Assembly: GCF_025061645.1 (NCBI RefSeq)
Contig: NZ_JANYMP010000045.1
Span: 1-64,000, forward strand
DNA from: Umezawaea endophytica
Lineage (GTDB): Bacteria > Actinomycetota > Actinomycetes > Mycobacteriales > Pseudonocardiaceae
Direction of reading: 5' to 3'
DNA length: 64,000 nucleotides
Positions 1 through 9,613 of this stretch are shown here, piece after piece. Position 1 is the stretch's first letter. Each line of letters begins with the position of its first letter. Both the position numbers and the translations under genes were made by a program. A model generated the notes under the pieces. That model searched no databases. It saw only the letters and a program-made list of their open reading frames with translations, and was not told where the DNA came from.

Positions 1-63
1 TCGGCCACCCCCCTTCCAAACCCGCGCCCCCAAACCCAACCACGCTGAAACCTGCCCTCACCA

Positions 64-1050
64 CTACCCATAAACCCCAAACGTCCCCCCAGCCTCATCG
101 GCTGACCTCTCCAAAACCTCCCCCAACTCCACCCCCTCCAACCACCTCCGAGGAATCCCCTCCACCCCATCCCGAGCCCCCAAAATATTCCCACAAACAG
201 ACCCGGTCGAATCACTATCCCCAGAAATATTCACCGCCAACAACAACCCATCCTCCACCGACTCCGCCACCAAAGCCGCGTACAACCCAATCCCCAAAGC
301 TTCCTCCCCAACCCACCCCCCACCAAACAACGTCTCAATCAACTCCGGAGTAGGCCTCTTCCCCCGAGATCCCAACCGAACCGCCAAATCCACCACCTCC
401 AGCAATTCCTCATGCTCATCCCACCGCACCAACTCCTCCCGAGCCTCCGCGACGGCCTCCATCACCGAAGCCCCCACCAACACCTGCTGCACGATCACCG
501 CCAACACTCCAGCGGACAAGAACCCACTCGGATGCCCGTGCGTGATAGCCGCCGTCCCAGCAGCCAACGCGAACACCTCATCCACATCCTCCGACCAGAG
601 CGCCACCGGAGCAGCCCGCATCACCCCTCCACACCCCTTGGAGTTGTTGATGTGGTCAGAGGTAGTCCCGAACGACTCCTCGTCGTAAAGCGCGCTCAAA
701 CACGTGGTCCCGGGCGCCCGCTGAGAGAACATCCCCGGCTCGTCCAACAGCCACCCCTCGACCCGCACGGCGGGCCCGCCCTGGGTGTGCAGCCACCGCC
801 CGTACGCCGCCCGCACGTCCCACAGCGGGTCGGTCCCGTGCTTCCGCGCGATGACCAGCCCCTCGAGGGTGAACAACGTCATCTGGGTGTCGTCCGTGAT
901 CGCGCCGACCTTCCCGTACGCGGGGGCGAAGTCGGTCAGCCCGGCGGGACCGAAGCGGGCGCGGATGGCGTCCATGTGCTCGAACTCGATGGCGCCGCCC
1001 AGGGCGTCGCCGACTGCGCCTGCGAGAAGTGACCCGCGAAACTTGTCCAC
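64..1050 (-). CDS. ADP-ribosylglycohydrolase family protein
   Basis: A 328-residue protein of the DraG/ARH family, which removes ADP-ribose from proteins or small molecules using a binuclear magnesium site. The N-terminus has the family's GDALGGA segment (about residues 14-20) and the metal-binding TDDTQM motif (residues 52-57). The C-terminal GDSDSTGS motif lies near residue 280. Length fits the family. It is divergent from the Cds1-like gene, with the start codons only about 33 bp apart, so both are probably leaderless. Codon use in the 3' two thirds (GGG, TTG, T-ending codons) differs from the 5' third and from neighbours. The substrate cannot be told from sequence. Confidence 0.9.
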   Translation of the reverse strand: MDKFRGSLLAGAVGDALGGAIEFEHMDAIRARFGPAGLTDFAPAYGKVGAITDDTQMTLFTLEGLVIARKHGTDPLWDVRAAYGRWLHTQGGPAVRVEGWLLDEPGMFSQRAPGTTCLSALYDEESFGTTSDHINNSKGCGGVMRAAPVALWSEDVDEVFALAAGTAAITHGHPSGFLSAGVLAVIVQQVLVGASVMEAVAEAREELVRWDEHEELLEVVDLAVRLGSRGKRPTPELIETLFGGGWVGEEALGIGLYAALVAESVEDGLLLAVNISGDSDSTGSVCGNILGARDGVEGIPRRWLEGVELGEVLERSADEAGGTFGVYG

Positions 1051-1083
1051 GGCGGACTAGTGTCCTCGAAGTTATCGTGCGCC

Positions 1084-2172
1084 GTGACCATTTCCCTTGA
1101 CCGATGTTGCAGCCGCACCAGGGACTGGGTCCGCGAGGCCGTCCGGATCATCGAGGCCGACGCGAACCGCAGCGCCGACACGCACCTGCTCCACTTCCCC
1201 CTGCCCCTCGAATGGGGCATCGACCTGTACCTCAAGGACGAGTCGACCCACCCGACCGGCTCGTTGAAGCACCGGCTCGCCCGCTCGCTGTTCCTGTACG
1301 CGATCTGCAACGGGTGGGTCGTCGGCGGCACGCCGGTCATCGAGGCCTCGTCCGGTTCGACGGCCGTGTCGGAGGCGTACTTCGCCCGGCTGCTCGGCCT
1401 GCCGTTCATCGCGGTCATGCCCCGGTCGACCAGTCCCGAGAAGATCGCCCTGATCGAACGCCAGGACGGCAAGTGCCACTTCGTGGACGAGCCGGGCGCG
1501 ATCTACGACGAGTCGCGCCGCCTCGCCGCCGAGCTGAACGGCCACTACATGGACCAGTTCACGCACGCCGAGCGCGCCACGGACTGGCGGGGCAACAACA
1601 ACATCGCCGAGTCGATCTTCCAGCAGATGGCCATGGAGGCGTCGCCGGAACCGGACTGGGTCGTCGTCGGCGCGGGCACCGGCGGCACCAGCGCGACCAT
1701 CGGCCGCTTCATCCACTACCGCAGGCTGAAGACCCGCCTCGCCGTCGTGGACCCGGAGCACTCGGTGTTCTTCGACGCGTGGCGCGACAGCGACCCGACC
1801 CTCGTCGGCACCCGAGGCTCGCGCATCGAGGGCATCGGCCGCGGCCGGGTCGAGCCGTCGTTCGTCGGCCAGGTCATCGACCGGATGATCAAGGTGCCGG
1901 ACGCCGCGTCCATCGCCGTCATCCGGCACGTCGAGACCGTCCTCGGCCGCCGCGTCGGCGGGTCGACCGGCACGAACCTGTGGGGCGCGTTCCAGATCAT
2001 CGCCGAGATGCGGGCGTCGCGGGTGCGCGGCAGCGTCGTCTCGCTGCTCTGCGACGGCGGTGAGCGGTACGCCAACACCTACTACGACGACAAGTGGGTG
2101 GCCGCGCAGGACATGGACCTCGCACCCCACCTGAAACGGCTGAAGAAGTTCCGCCGCACTGGTGCCTGGTAG
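1084..2172 (+). CDS. PLP-dependent cysteine synthase/desulfhydrase family protein (Cds1-like)
   Basis: A fold-type II PLP enzyme of the cysteine synthase superfamily. It most resembles the mycobacterial Cds1 (Rv3684) type, a proposed L-cysteine desulfhydrase producing H2S. The PLP lysine is K62 in HPTGSLKHR, followed by an ASSGSTA substrate loop and the GAGTGGTSA phosphate-binding loop; [10 protein letters not shown] lies near the C-terminus. I chose the GTG at 1084 because it gives a normal 362-residue length; an in-frame GTG at 1060 would add eight residues. No Shine-Dalgarno is visible, which suggests a leaderless transcript. The synthase-versus-desulfhydrase assignment is an inference from family resemblance. 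Confidence 0.85.
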   Translation: MTISLDRCCSRTRDWVREAVRIIEADANRSADTHLLHFPLPLEWGIDLYLKDESTHPTGSLKHRLARSLFLYAICNGWVVGGTPVIEASSGSTAVSEAYFARLLGLPFIAVMPRSTSPEKIALIERQDGKCHFVDEPGAIYDESRRLAAELNGHYMDQFTHAERATDWRGNNNIAESIFQQMAMEASPEPDWVVVGAGTGGTSATIGRFIHYRRLKTRLAVVDPEHSVFFDAWRDSDPTLVGTRGSRIEGIGRGRVEPSFVGQVIDRMIKVPDAASIAVIRHVETVLGRRVGGSTGTNLWGAFQIIAEMRASRVRGSVVSLLCDGGERYANTYYDDKWVAAQDMDLAPHLKRLKKFRRTGAW

Positions 2173-2232
2173 CGGGAACGGGACGGACACCTGCTGCGTC
2201 GCAGCAGGTGTCCAGTCGGAAGGGGAAACTCG

Positions 2233-2631
2233 GTGAGTTGGCGGACCGCGGAGGTGTTGGCGGCAGAGGACGTCCTGGCCCGGTCGATCGCCGAAGCCGA
2301 GAAGTCCATGCGCCAGGCGGAGAAGCTGCGCGCCGCGGGCCGTGAACCGTCCGCCGAGGACATCCGCCGCGTGATCGCGTTCGCCAAGTCGCCCGCCGCG
2401 TCGATGGCGCTCCAGGCGTTGCAGCGCAGGATCGCGGGCGGCCACCTGAGCTGGCGCCAGGTCCTCAGCGGCGAAGCGGGCCACGACCCCGGCGTCCGCG
2501 CGGCACTGGACGCCGACCGCGAGAACATCGCCGCCCTCTGCCTGGGCGAAGCACCCCCGCCCCCGCCCGTGAAGCGGCGGCGGGACGATGACGACGACGA
2601 GCAGGTCGCCATCACCGAGGACGCCTGGTAG
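2233..2631 (+). CDS. hypothetical protein, Ala/Arg-rich with acidic tail
   Basis: A 132-residue protein I do not recognise. The first 100 residues are predicted helical and rich in Ala, Arg and Glu. The tail holds a five-proline run, a KRRR patch and a five-aspartate run. It has no membrane segment or signal peptide. The GTG start is preceded by a good purine-rich site (GGAAGGGG) about 7 bases upstream. It lies 60 bp downstream of the Cds1-like gene on the same strand and converges on menA with almost no gap, so it could be co-transcribed with the Cds1-like gene. Confidence 0.6.
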   Translation: MSWRTAEVLAAEDVLARSIAEAEKSMRQAEKLRAAGREPSAEDIRRVIAFAKSPAASMALQALQRRIAGGHLSWRQVLSGEAGHDPGVRAALDADRENIAALCLGEAPPPPPVKRRRDDDDDEQVAITEDAW

Positions 2632-2632
2632 G

Positions 2633-3505
2633 TCAGCTCAACATCAGCGCGCCGCCGACCACGGCCGCCCACACCAGCATCGCCAGACCCGTGTCGCGCA
2701 GCACCGGGATCAACTGGAGCCCGGTCAGGCCCCGCACCACCCGTCGCGCCCCGAGCACCGCGAGCGGCAACGCCAGCAGCCCGAGCAGCGTGCCCGGCAC
2801 CCGGACGCCGATCACCAGCGTGATCAGGAACGGCGCCACGACCAGCGCCAGGTACAGGCGTCGCGTGTCCCGGTCGCCGATGAGGACGGCCAGCGTCCGC
2901 TTCCCCGACTTCGTGTCGGTCGGGATGTCCCGCAGGTTGTTCGCCACCAGCACCGCCGTCGAGAAGCACCCGACCGCCACGGCGGCCCCGATCCCGATCC
3001 CGGTCACCTCACCGGTCTGCACGAACAACGTGCCCAACACCCCGGCGGGCCCGAAGAACAGGAACACCGCCACTTCCCCGAACCCCGAATACCCGTACGG
3101 CTTCGACCCACCGGTGTAGAACCACGCCCCCGCGATGCACAGCACCCCGAACGCCACGAGCCACCAGTAACCCGACATCGCGATCAGCACGAGCCCCGCG
3201 ACCGACGCCAGCCCGAGGCACGCGAACGCCGCGTTCCGCACCGTCACCGGCTCAGCCGCACCCGACCCCACCAGCCGAAACGGCCCAACCCGGTGGTCAT
3301 CCGTCCCGCGAATCCCGTCGGAGTAGTCGTTGGCGAAGTTCACCCCGATCTGGAGCGCGATGGACACCACCAGCGCGAGCAACGACATCGGGAGCGAAAA
3401 CCCGTCGATGTTCTGCGCGGCGCCCGCGCCCACCAGCACCGGGGCGATCGAGTTGGGCAACGTACGAGGACGAGTGCCCTCGACCCACTGGGTGACTGTG
3501 GCCAT
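2633..3505 (-). CDS. menA: 1,4-dihydroxy-2-naphthoate polyprenyltransferase
   Basis: An integral membrane UbiA-family prenyltransferase of 290 residues. It attaches the polyprenyl tail to DHNA to give demethylmenaquinone at the cytoplasmic membrane. The first Asp-rich motif appears as NFANDYSDGIRGTD (about residues 55-68) and the second as RDIPTDTKSGKRTL in the middle of the protein; about eight hydrophobic helices surround them. The ATG at 3505 gives the usual MATVTQW start; an upstream in-frame ATG at 3523 would add six residues. It shares the window with menE, menB, menD, menF, menG and menJ, and with the prenyl diphosphate synthase that supplies its donor substrate. Confidence 0.95.
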   Translation of the reverse strand: MATVTQWVEGTRPRTLPNSIAPVLVGAGAAQNIDGFSLPMSLLALVVSIALQIGVNFANDYSDGIRGTDDHRVGPFRLVGSGAAEPVTVRNAAFACLGLASVAGLVLIAMSGYWWLVAFGVLCIAGAWFYTGGSKPYGYSGFGEVAVFLFFGPAGVLGTLFVQTGEVTGIGIGAAVAVGCFSTAVLVANNLRDIPTDTKSGKRTLAVLIGDRDTRRLYLALVVAPFLITLVIGVRVPGTLLGLLALPLAVLGARRVVRGLTGLQLIPVLRDTGLAMLVWAAVVGGALMLS

Positions 3506-3999
3506 GGAGCCATCTTCGGCCATCCCCCTCTGACCACTGCGGACGGGGGACCTCATCCCGCCTCTTGCGCGACTGCCCCGACCACCAGCACCGAGCCCCC
3601 GCCTCCCGCATCGGCTCCAACCTTCACCAGCCTCCGCCACACGGCGAAGCCGGCGCCAGCACCCACCCACGGACCGGTGGTCCACCGGACCCGGTGCCAG
3701 CACCCGTTCACTTCCCCGGTGGCGTCCGCGCCGGCACGCGTCCACGGACCGGTGTCCCAGTTGCTCCGGTGCCAACACTCGCCCACCGATGCCCTGGCCG
3801 AGCCGGTGCCAACACGCGCTCACTGGTGCCCGGTCCAGCCGGTGTCAGCACGTGCCCGCGGACCGGTGTCCCAGCGGACCCTGCGCCAATACCCGCCCAC
3901 AGCCCCGTCTCCCAGCGGACCCGGTATCAGCACGCGCCCACCGGTGCCCCCGCGAACTCCGTGCCAACCGCGCCCACCGATGCCCTGGCCGACTCGGTG
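3506..3999. other. non-coding gap between menA and the secreted protein gene
   Basis: About 490 bp with no convincing gene. The open frames crossing it are repetitive, with Cys-Trp-His-Arg and Thr-Gly-Pro-Trp motifs repeating because the DNA itself repeats. It must contain the menA promoter near its left end. Most of the rest is the degenerate tandem repeat listed separately. Confidence 0.6.
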
Positions 4000-4033
4000 T
4001 CAGCAGGCGTCCACTGCCGGTGCTCCGGCGATG
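3650..4033. repeat. degenerate tandem repeat, about ten units of 36-41 bp
   Basis: About ten consecutive units begin with variants of CCGGTGCCAGCACGCGCCCA, and several continue into GGACCGGTGTCCCAGCGGAC. Unit lengths run about 41, 40, 35, 37, 36, 41, 41, 38, 36 and 39 bp. The units diverge from one another, so the array is old or under weak constraint. The last unit runs into the 3' end of the secreted-protein gene (stop at 4000-4002) and supplies its final residues. There is no spacer/repeat alternation, so it is not a CRISPR array. Confidence 0.75.
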
Positions 4034-4746
4034 TGCGCGGCGCCCAGGTACTTGCCGGTTGACAGGCGGTACCAGGTGGTCGACGTGCCTTCACTGCCCG
4101 TGGCGCTCTCGCCTTCCACCGAGCACGCCAGCGGCACCCGCGCGTACGCCGCCGCAAAGCCCACCGCGGCGGCCGAGCCGCGAGGTCCGTTGCGCACCAC
4201 CGACAGCGCGCGCACCGTTCCGGTCGGCGCCGAACCGGTCCACAGGAACTGCACCGTGACCCACGAACTGCCCGTCAGCTTCAGCCCGTCCCAGAACGTG
4301 CCGTCGGCCAGGTCGATCGCCGCCGGACTCCCGACCTTGCGCCCGAACTGGTCCTTTCCGCCGTTGTGACCGTCCTCGAAAGCCGCTTGCGCCTGCGGTT
4401 TCCCGACGGGCAGGTCGGTCCACATCTCGCGGTCGTCGTTCCAGTAGTCGTCCTTGACGTTCCACGGCCCCACGTCCCACACCGGCGCCCACTCGCAGCG
4501 GCCGTTGGTCGCACACACGCGCACCGTGAGGTCGCCCGAATCGCGACCGGACAGTCCTCGCCGGGACGGGAGGGCGACGAAGTGGTCGCGGTCCTTGATC
4601 ACGTGACCGTTGGCCGTCGTGCCGCCGACCAGGCCTTCACGGGTGGCGTAGACCCGGTACAGGCGTGCCGCTGTCGCCGCCTGCGCCGGCAGGACCTGCG
4701 CCACGGCCAGCAGCGCCACGGTGATCACCAACAGGCGTCTCGTCAT
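4000..4746 (-). CDS. secreted hypothetical protein
   Basis: A 248-residue protein with a clear Sec signal peptide: an MTRR n-region, a hydrophobic core of about 15 residues, and an Ala-x-Ala site near residues 21-23. The mature part contains a paired-Cys segment (CATNGRC) followed by WAPVWDVGPWN, which resembles the double-psi beta-barrel (RlpA-like) fold of secreted actinobacterial proteins. The C-terminal region looks like a small SH3-like tail ending in Cys. I cannot name a function. The last ten or so residues are encoded within the final unit of the intergenic tandem repeat. It lies 42 bp downstream of menE on the same strand. Confidence 0.7.
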   Translation of the reverse strand: MTRRLLVITVALLAVAQVLPAQAATAARLYRVYATREGLVGGTTANGHVIKDRDHFVALPSRRGLSGRDSGDLTVRVCATNGRCEWAPVWDVGPWNVKDDYWNDDREMWTDLPVGKPQAQAAFEDGHNGGKDQFGRKVGSPAAIDLADGTFWDGLKLTGSSWVTVQFLWTGSAPTGTVRALSVVRNGPRGSAAAVGFAAAYARVPLACSVEGESATGSEGTSTTWYRLSTGKYLGAAHIAGAPAVDAC

Positions 4747-4788
4747 TCGCCAGAGCCAAGCGGTGAGCGCCCGCCCGCGCTGGCGGAG

Positions 4789-5892
4789 TCACCCGAACGA
4801 GCGGGCCACGGCGGCGCGGTCGACCTTGCCGGGACCGCGCGTGGGCAGTTCCGGCAGGAACAGCACGCGCTTCGGCACAGCCGCCCGTCCCACCGCTGCC
4901 CGCACGACGTCCCGCAGCACCTCCTCGGACGGCGCCTCCCCGGCCACGACCACCGCGGCCACGACGACCTGCCCCCACTCGACGTCCGGCACCCCGACCA
5001 CACACACCTCACGCACCCCCGGAACCCCGGCCAGAGCCCGTTCCACCAGCACCGGAGGCACCTTCTCCCCACCGGTGACGATCACGTCATCCGCCCGCCC
5101 CAACACCTCCACCGCCCCGTCCACCCCGAACCGACCAAGATCACCCGTCCGGAACCACCCGTCGCCGAACCGCTCCCCCCGATACCCCAACGCCAACGTC
5201 GGCCCAGCCACCTCGATCCGCCCGTCCACGAGCCGCACCTCGACCCCGTCGAGCGGCACACCGTCGTACACGCACCCACCAGCGGTCTCACTCATCCCGT
5301 ACGTGGTCACCACCCGCACCCCGGCCGCCAACGCCGCCTCCAGCAACGGCCGCGGTGTAGCCGCGCCACCGAGCAGCACAGCGTCGAACTCCTTCACCAC
5401 CGACATGTCGTCGGCCAGCAACCGAGCCAACTGGGTCGGCACCAACGCCGTGTAGTGCGGCCCAGCCGTCGCCAACAACGGCCGCGCAACCTCGGCGAAC
5501 CGCTCCACCCGAAACCCAGGCGCAAGATCCAACACCGCAGGCGCAGTCCCCGCCACCAGCGACCGAACCAACACCTGCACCCCCGCGATGTGCGTCGCGG
5601 GCAACGCCAACAACCACCGCCCAGGCCCACCCAGCCGAGCGTGCGTCGCCTCGGCGGACGCCCGAAGCGCCGAAGCCGACAACAACACCGACTTGGGCAC
5701 ACCGGTCGACCCGGACGTCGTGATCACCAACGCCGCCTCCCGCTCCCAGCCCTCCAGTGGAACGGGCGCCACGACCTGACCGAACGGCACCGGCGCCACC
5801 GCTGGGCCGGTGCCGTCCAGAGCGGCCCGCAGGGGTGGGAGCAGTTCGAGTGCTTCGAACGAGACAGGGACTGCCTCGACCATGTCGGCCAT
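4789..5892 (-). CDS. menE: o-succinylbenzoate--CoA ligase
   Basis: A 367-residue AMP-forming ligase that activates o-succinylbenzoate to its CoA thioester, the substrate of MenB. The adenylation P-loop is TTSGSTGVPK (residues 58-67). TYGMSETAGG, a GYRGE/TGD segment and the DDVIVTGGEKV hinge follow, and the C-terminal Lys lies in PGKVDR. The protein is shorter than generic acyl-CoA synthetases, as is usual for actinobacterial MenE. I chose the ATG at 5892 (MADMVEA), with a GGGAA site upstream; the longer open frame adds a Pro/His/Ser-rich stretch that looks non-coding. Confidence 0.9.
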   Translation of the reverse strand: MADMVEAVPVSFEALELLPPLRAALDGTGPAVAPVPFGQVVAPVPLEGWEREAALVITTSGSTGVPKSVLLSASALRASAEATHARLGGPGRWLLALPATHIAGVQVLVRSLVAGTAPAVLDLAPGFRVERFAEVARPLLATAGPHYTALVPTQLARLLADDMSVVKEFDAVLLGGAATPRPLLEAALAAGVRVVTTYGMSETAGGCVYDGVPLDGVEVRLVDGRIEVAGPTLALGYRGERFGDGWFRTGDLGRFGVDGAVEVLGRADDVIVTGGEKVPPVLVERALAGVPGVREVCVVGVPDVEWGQVVVAAVVVAGEAPSEEVLRDVVRAAVGRAAVPKRVLFLPELPTRGPGKVDRAAVARSFG

Positions 5893-6581
5893 CAGATTTC
5901 CCAGCTTGTCGGGGGACGGTGGGCTCGCTGAGTGTGGCCTGCGGTGGGGAAAGGGAGGTGGGTAGGGCGGAGAGCCTGGAGGGAGGGAGGTGGCGGACCT
6001 GTAGCGGTGGTGCTGGTGGGGCAAGGCGAGCGCTTGAAGTGGGGAGGCGGCTTGAGGGGCGAGAGTTTGGAGTAGGCCAGACCTGTGGGGTGTTGGGGTA
6101 AGGCGGGAACTTGGATAGGGGAGACGGTGGGTCGGCAGCTTGCGTGACGGAGGCTCGGAGTGGGAATTACTGGTTGTGTGTTGCCGGTGGTTTAGGGCGG
6201 AGAGTTTGGTGTGGAGCAGGGGGGCATGTGGCGGTGGACGAGGAAGGACCGGAGGTTGTCAGGGCGCGAACATGAGCACTTCGACCGAGAAGCCCAAGAA
6301 TCGTGAACCCGACCCGACCCGGACCGTCGGAACAGGGCCCGGTTCGGGATTCGGTGCGGGGCGAACGCACGATGGTTCATCTGAAGAACAGGAAGAGCCT
6401 CGGGACCAGATATCGCGAACGCTTGGTCGAACTTCCGGTGTTGGTGCGCACGATCGTCCGGTTGGCGAACCTGGGCGCAACGCTCCGAGGGTGCCGGGCG
6501 GCAAGGCACCCTCGGCTCTGGTTGGGACGGGATGGGTGGCGGCCCCGCGGTCGGAACGAGGTCGGGACTGTCTCGAATGCG
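5893..6581. other. gene-free G-rich gap upstream of menE
   Basis: About 690 bp with no supported gene. The + strand is strongly G-rich and C-poor from about 5930 to 6260. Reading frames here are low-complexity and have no recognisable domain. The menE promoter must lie at the left end. The menB-proximal end passes into the 16-bp tandem repeat. Confidence 0.6.
5946..5967 (+). promoter_or_regulatory. potential G-quadruplex upstream of menE
   Basis: Four G-runs of at least three bases, with loops of 3, 4 and 2 bases, meet the canonical G3+N1-7 rule. A second G-rich tract follows at about 5980-5995. It lies 55-75 bp upstream of the menE start, on the template strand for menE. The sequence fits the motif; any role is inference. 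Confidence 0.4.
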
Positions 6582-6844
6582 GCAGCGGTCAGAAACAGCA
6601 ATGGCCAGAAACAGCAGCGGTTGGGAACGGTGGTGGCCAGAAACAGAGCGGTCGGGAAGGGCGGTAGTCGGGAACAGCAGCGGTTGGGAACGGTGGTGGT
6701 CGGTAACGGCGGGGGTTGGGAACAGCAGCGGGCGGGAGCGGCGGCGGTTGGGAAGGGCGGTGGTCGGGGACAGCAGCGGTTGGGAATAGTGGTGGTCGGG
6801 AACAGCGGGGGTCAGAGCGAGCAGACAGGCAGAACGGGCAGTGG

Positions 6845-6854
<10 letters not shown>
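6582..6854. repeat. 16-bp tandem repeat (minisatellite), about 17 copies
   Basis: About 17 near-contiguous 16-bp units with consensus GCAGCGGTCGGGAACA; one unit is 15 bp and the final two are 17 bp. Individual units differ from the consensus at a few positions. The array ends inside the last bases of menB: the menB stop at 6845-6847 falls in the final unit. The period is not a multiple of three, so it is not a protein repeat. Confidence 0.85.
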
Positions 6855-7750
<896 letters not shown>

Positions 7751-7848
7751 GTCCGCGACAATAAAGGGGGCTCGCTGAGCCCTCGACCCGCAGGCTTCCG
7801 ACCAGCAGGACCAGCATCACTCGGGTGGCGTAGGTCATGGCCCAACAG

Positions 7849-7864
7849 TAGAACGTGTGTTCGA
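7849..7864. promoter_or_regulatory. LexA/SOS-box-like palindrome between menB and menD
   Basis: The sequence TAGAACGTGTGTTCGA matches the actinobacterial SOS box TCGAAC-N4-GTTCGA at 11 of 12 defined bases. It lies 48 bp upstream of the menD start and about 100 bp upstream of the menB start. Neither gene is a known SOS gene, so this may be chance or another regulator's site. Confidence 0.35.
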
Positions 7865-7911
7865 ATGCGCAAGGTGGATCACCCGATGGTGGGTTGGGGG
7901 AGAATGGGCCC

Positions 7912-9561
7912 GTGAACCCGTCCACCGCGCAAGCCCTGGTGTTCGTCGACGAGCTCGTCCGCAACGGCGTGCGGCACGTCGTACTGAGCCCCGGCTCGCG
8001 CAACGCGCCCCTGTCGTTCGCCCTGCACGAGGCCGAGGTCGACGGACGGTTGACGCTGCACGTGCGGGTCGACGAGCGCGGCGCGGGTTTCCTGGCGCTC
8101 GGTCTGGCGAAGGCGAAGGCGGGCGGGGTCACGGCGGTGGTCTGCACGTCCGGCACGGCCGTCGCGAACCTGCACCCGGCGGTGCTGGAGGCGCGGCACT
8201 CGGGCACCGGCCTGCTGGTCGTGACGGCGGACCGCCCGGTCGAGCTGTACCGGACCGGCGCGAGCCAGACGGTCGACCAGCACGGGATCTTCGGCGCGGC
8301 GACGGACACGCTGCACTTCCCCATCGCCGAACGGCGGGCTGGCCAGAACGCGGTCTGGCGGTCGCTGGTGTGCCGGGCGGTCGCGACGGCCCGGTCGGGC
8401 AGGCCGCTGCACGTCAACGTGCCGCTGCGCGAGCCGCTGGTGCCCGACCACGACGGCGACTGGCCGGAGGCGCTGGACGGCAGGCACTTCGACGTGCCGT
8501 GGACGCGGGTCGAACCCCGCGTCACGAGGTCCACGTCGACGGTCGAGCACCTCGGCCCGCGCACGCTGGTCGTGGTCGGCGACTCGTTGGTGGGCGAGAC
8601 CGCGGAGCTGGCGTGGCACGCGGGGTGGCCGATCGTCGCGGAGCCGACGGCGGGCTCGGACGGGCCGGTGCTGCGGCACGGGACGCTGCTGCTGAACTCG
8701 GGCGAGCTGCCCCCGGAGCTGCGGCCGAGCGCGGTGCTGGTCGTGGGCCGGGCGACGCTGTCGCGCGGGGTGCTGAAGCTGATCGCGCGGACGCCGGTCG
8801 TGCACGTGCTGACACCGGACCTGGACTGGCCGGACCCGTCGTTCGCCGCGACGCACACGTCGACCGAGCTGTCGGCGGGTGAGCTGGAGGTCGACCCGGA
8901 GTGGCTGGCGGCCTGGCAGGACGCGGACAAGATGGCCTCCGAGGTCGTCGACGAGGTGCTGGGGGACGTGCCGTGGCCGACCGGGCTGCACGTGGCGCGC
9001 GAGCTGGTCGCCGCGCTGCCGTGGGGCTCGCTGCTGTTCCTCGGCTCGTCGAACCCGGTGCGCGACGTGGACCTGGTCGCCCACCCGCGCGCGGACCTCG
9101 TCGTGCACGCCAACCGCGGCGGCGCGGGCATCGACGGCAGCCTGTCGACCGCGATCGGCCTCGCGCTCGCCGGGGGGCCGGGGTTCGCGCTCGTCGGCGA
9201 CCTCACGTTCCTGCACGACCTGAACGGGCTGCTGATCGGTCCGGACGAGCTGCGGCCGGACCTGACGATCGTCGTGCTCAACGACGACGGCGGCGGCATC
9301 TTCTCGCTGCTGGAGCAGGGCTCCGCGGAGCACGCGCGGTCGTTCGAGCGGGTTTTCGGCACCCCGCACGGCATGGACCTCGCCGCGCTGTGCGCCGGCT
9401 ACCGGGTGCCGCACGTCCTGGCCGAATCGGCGGATCAATTCCGCGCCGAACTGGCGCCGCCCGCCGGAATCAAGGTCGTGGAGATTCGTGCGAATCGTTC
9501 CGGATTGCGTGATTTGCATACCGCGTTGAGGCGTGCCGTCGCGACGGGTTCCAAAGAGTAG
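7912..9561 (+). CDS. menD: 2-succinyl-5-enolpyruvyl-6-hydroxy-3-cyclohexene-1-carboxylate synthase
   Basis: A 549-residue thiamine-diphosphate enzyme that condenses isochorismate with 2-oxoglutarate, the first committed menaquinone step. The N-terminal domain has SPGSRNAPL and the ThDP-activating Glu in VRVDERGAGF. The C-terminal ThDP/Mg motif runs from GDLTFLHD to LNDDGGGIF. The GTG start at 7912 follows a strong GGGGGAGA site at about 8-base spacing. It is divergent from menB and followed after about 50 bp by an M1 peptidase. Its isochorismate substrate is supplied by MenF at 12332-13561. Confidence 0.96.
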   Translation: MNPSTAQALVFVDELVRNGVRHVVLSPGSRNAPLSFALHEAEVDGRLTLHVRVDERGAGFLALGLAKAKAGGVTAVVCTSGTAVANLHPAVLEARHSGTGLLVVTADRPVELYRTGASQTVDQHGIFGAATDTLHFPIAERRAGQNAVWRSLVCRAVATARSGRPLHVNVPLREPLVPDHDGDWPEALDGRHFDVPWTRVEPRVTRSTSTVEHLGPRTLVVVGDSLVGETAELAWHAGWPIVAEPTAGSDGPVLRHGTLLLNSGELPPELRPSAVLVVGRATLSRGVLKLIARTPVVHVLTPDLDWPDPSFAATHTSTELSAGELEVDPEWLAAWQDADKMASEVVDEVLGDVPWPTGLHVARELVAALPWGSLLFLGSSNPVRDVDLVAHPRADLVVHANRGGAGIDGSLSTAIGLALAGGPGFALVGDLTFLHDLNGLLIGPDELRPDLTIVVLNDDGGGIFSLLEQGSAEHARSFERVFGTPHGMDLAALCAGYRVPHVLAESADQFRAELAPPAGIKVVEIRANRSGLRDLHTALRRAVATGSKE

Positions 9562-9613
9562 GAGCCTACGTACGGGGGTATTCCGGACCCGTCCCGGTGA
9601 CTAGTTTCCAGCC

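Noticed and set aside
3650-4033. CRISPR array
   Set aside because: Units are contiguous and degenerate with no unique spacers, and no cas gene is present in the window.
2588-4369. 593-residue + strand frame across menA and the repeat region
   Set aside because: It is antisense to menA and repetitive because of the underlying tandem repeat.
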